A DNA stretch of 5,732 nt, taken from Phycisphaerae bacterium (GTDB taxonomy: Bacteria > Planctomycetota > Phycisphaerae > Phycisphaerales > SM1A02). Made by a program: the position numbers and the translations under genes. This document shows positions 4,714 through 5,732 of the stretch, one piece after another. The stretch is from NCBI GenBank assembly GCA_030432455.1, contig JAUIHC010000216.1, positions 1-5,732 on the forward strand, given 5' to 3'. The notes below the pieces were generated by a model. It saw only the letters and a list, made by a program, of their open reading frames with translations, was not told the DNA's origin and made no database searches. The stretch's first letter is position 1. Each line of letters begins with the position of its first letter.

Positions 4714-5732
4714 GTCGACCGCCGTGCGGGCGGCCGTCGCCATCGTCGCCATCGGCGGCCTGGCCGTGGTCTCGACCGCGCAGGACGCACCGACGCCCGT
4801 CCCGCCGACGATCGAGCTGGCCCATCGCGGCCTGCACGGATACATCGGCAGTCACGCGGGCGCCTCGCCCGAGACCCATCGCTTCGGGGCCGGGTTCTAC
4901 GCGTCGGTGTGGTCGCTCATCGATCGTCCGATCCGGAACTTCCAGATCGGTCTGCCCTCGACCTGGATCACGCCGGACAACAGCGACAATCGAACCGAAC
5001 CGCTCTGTCCGCCGGGAACCATCGCCCGCGACCACTGGCCGGAGCGGGGCCCGACCTACGGCAGCGTCTTCCAGACCATGGAAGGCGGACTTGGCTACTG
5101 GGCGGGAAACCGCTTCCACTACGGCCCGCCGAAGTTCAGCCTGAATGCGACCCCGAACTGCTACTCGACCGAGGTCGCCTCGCCGGGCTGGCCGTTCTTC
5201 CACAGCAGTGAACCGCTGCCCGACGACATGCTCGGCATCGCGCAGATCAGCAACCGCCTGCTGATTCCGCCCGATGGACTGACCTTCGCGGGCGATCCGA
5301 TGGGCGAGCTGCTCGGCTATGCGTGGATGGCGCTCCCGCTCACCGAGCCGCGCGACGATCCGCAGCCGACCGGCGATCAGAGCTGGACGATCTTCATCGA
5401 CGCGGCGAACTTCAAGGGGCCGCTCGCCTGCTACCTGCCCGAGTGCTGGAGTCGGATCTCACGCGACTTCCCGTTCGACCACGGTCGCGGTCTCGACTCG
5501 CGTCCCGCCGCGGGCGGCCTCGCGGGCTCGATGGAGATCAACACCGTGCCCGAGTTCCGCGTGACCACCGCGGACGGCACGATCTACACGAAGATCCCGC
5601 AGCTTCAGTTCCCCGTGGACGACGAGGGTCGCACGGTCCTCGTGCGCGACGTGACGATGTACTCGAAGGCGGCGTTGTACGACGATGTCCTCCGGTGGCG
5701 GCGGGGCGGTCCGCCGCCGAGCGGCGCGTTCA
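4700..5732 (+). CDS. Secreted protein of unknown function (3' end outside window)
   Basis: The frame is open from GTG 4700 to the window end, 344 visible residues with strong G/C third-position bias and no stop codon. The nearest in-frame stop upstream is TGA 4682-4684 and no nearby ATG exists, so the start is a GTG: 4700, 4706 or 4724. The first two overlap the lipoprotein gene by 14 or 8 bases. The last gives the neatest signal peptide (MRAAVAIVAIGGLAVVSTAQ). In any case a hydrophobic signal ends near STAQ-DA (residue 29 from 4700). The mature part begins IELAHRGLHGYIGSHAG and is rich in Trp, Tyr, Pro and Gly. Well-formed blocks include NFQIGLPSTWITPDN (80-94), GYWAGNRFHYGPP (132-144), SWTIFIDAANFKGPLACY (228-245), AGSMEINTVPEF (275-286) and KIPQLQFPVDDEGRTVL (298-314). 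I do not recognise the family. HRG recalls glycerophosphodiesterases, but the rest does not fit. Confidence 0.82.
   Translation, partial: MTVNESTAVRAAVAIVAIGGLAVVSTAQDAPTPVPPTIELAHRGLHGYIGSHAGASPETHRFGAGFYASVWSLIDRPIRNFQIGLPSTWITPDNSDNRTEPLCPPGTIARDHWPERGPTYGSVFQTMEGGLGYWAGNRFHYGPPKFSLNATPNCYSTEVASPGWPFFHSSEPLPDDMLGIAQISNRLLIPPDGLTFAGDPMGELLGYAWMALPLTEPRDDPQPTGDQSWTIFIDAANFKGPLACYLPECWSRISRDFPFDHGRGLDSRPAAGGLAGSMEINTVPEFRVTTADGTIYTKIPQLQFPVDDEGRTVLVRDVTMYSKAALYDDVLRWRRGGPPPSGAF

Noticed and set aside
4814..4840. Possible glycerophosphodiester phosphodiesterase from the AHRG motif
   Set aside because: Only the AHRG tetrapeptide matches; the expected downstream E-x-D and other motifs of that family are not seen.
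4710..5144. Start ATG at 4710 overlapping the lipoprotein stop as ATGA, giving a 144-codon frame
   Set aside because: The arrangement looks like classical coupling, but the product is Ser/Arg/Pro-rich and stops early. The frame beginning at GTG 4700/4706/4724 continues to the window end with a signal peptide and good codon bias.

Overview
The window looks like chromosomal DNA from a high-GC bacterium, most plausibly a member of the Planctomycetota (perhaps Phycisphaerae). This is an inference. It rests on the strong G/C third-position bias, a Tat-exported DUF1080 (3-keto-disaccharide hydrolase) protein, a secreted beta-propeller glycosidase-like protein of a type common in Planctomycetota and Verrucomicrobiota, and several secreted or lipoprotein products. 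No rRNA, tRNA, transposase or CRISPR array was seen.

Layout: (1) bases 1-368, plus strand, carry the C-terminal third of chorismate synthase (aroC), cut by the window edge. (2) Bases 369-454 are a short convergent spacer holding two adjacent hairpins. (3) Three genes follow on the minus strand, transcribed from right to left: a secreted propeller protein (2023-3480), a 78-residue protein resembling sigma-factor region 2 (1288-1524), and a Tat-exported DUF1080 protein (455-1207). (4) Between the first two of these, bases 1562-2004 hold two arrays of a 31-base tandem repeat. Each array is joined to a nearly identical 59-base cap containing the perfect palindrome ATTTCCGGAAAT. (5) From about 3481 a divergent intergenic region leads into two overlapping plus-strand genes: a lipoprotein (3616-4713) and a secreted protein of unknown function (4700 to the window end, incomplete).

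Functionally, the propeller protein and the DUF1080 protein fit extracytoplasmic processing of carbohydrates, but no substrate can be read from the sequence. The plus-strand pair looks like an operon of exported proteins with unknown roles. aroC is ordinary housekeeping (shikimate pathway).

The most interesting parts are the composite repeat, which occupies nearly the whole untranslated stretch between two codirectional genes, and the very small sigma-region-2-like protein directly downstream of it. The repeat has no stop codon in any of the six frames of its consensus, so it creates long spurious reading frames (repeating peptides of the VGVPNSG / VGGCPQ / GWWVSPT type) that should not be annotated as proteins.
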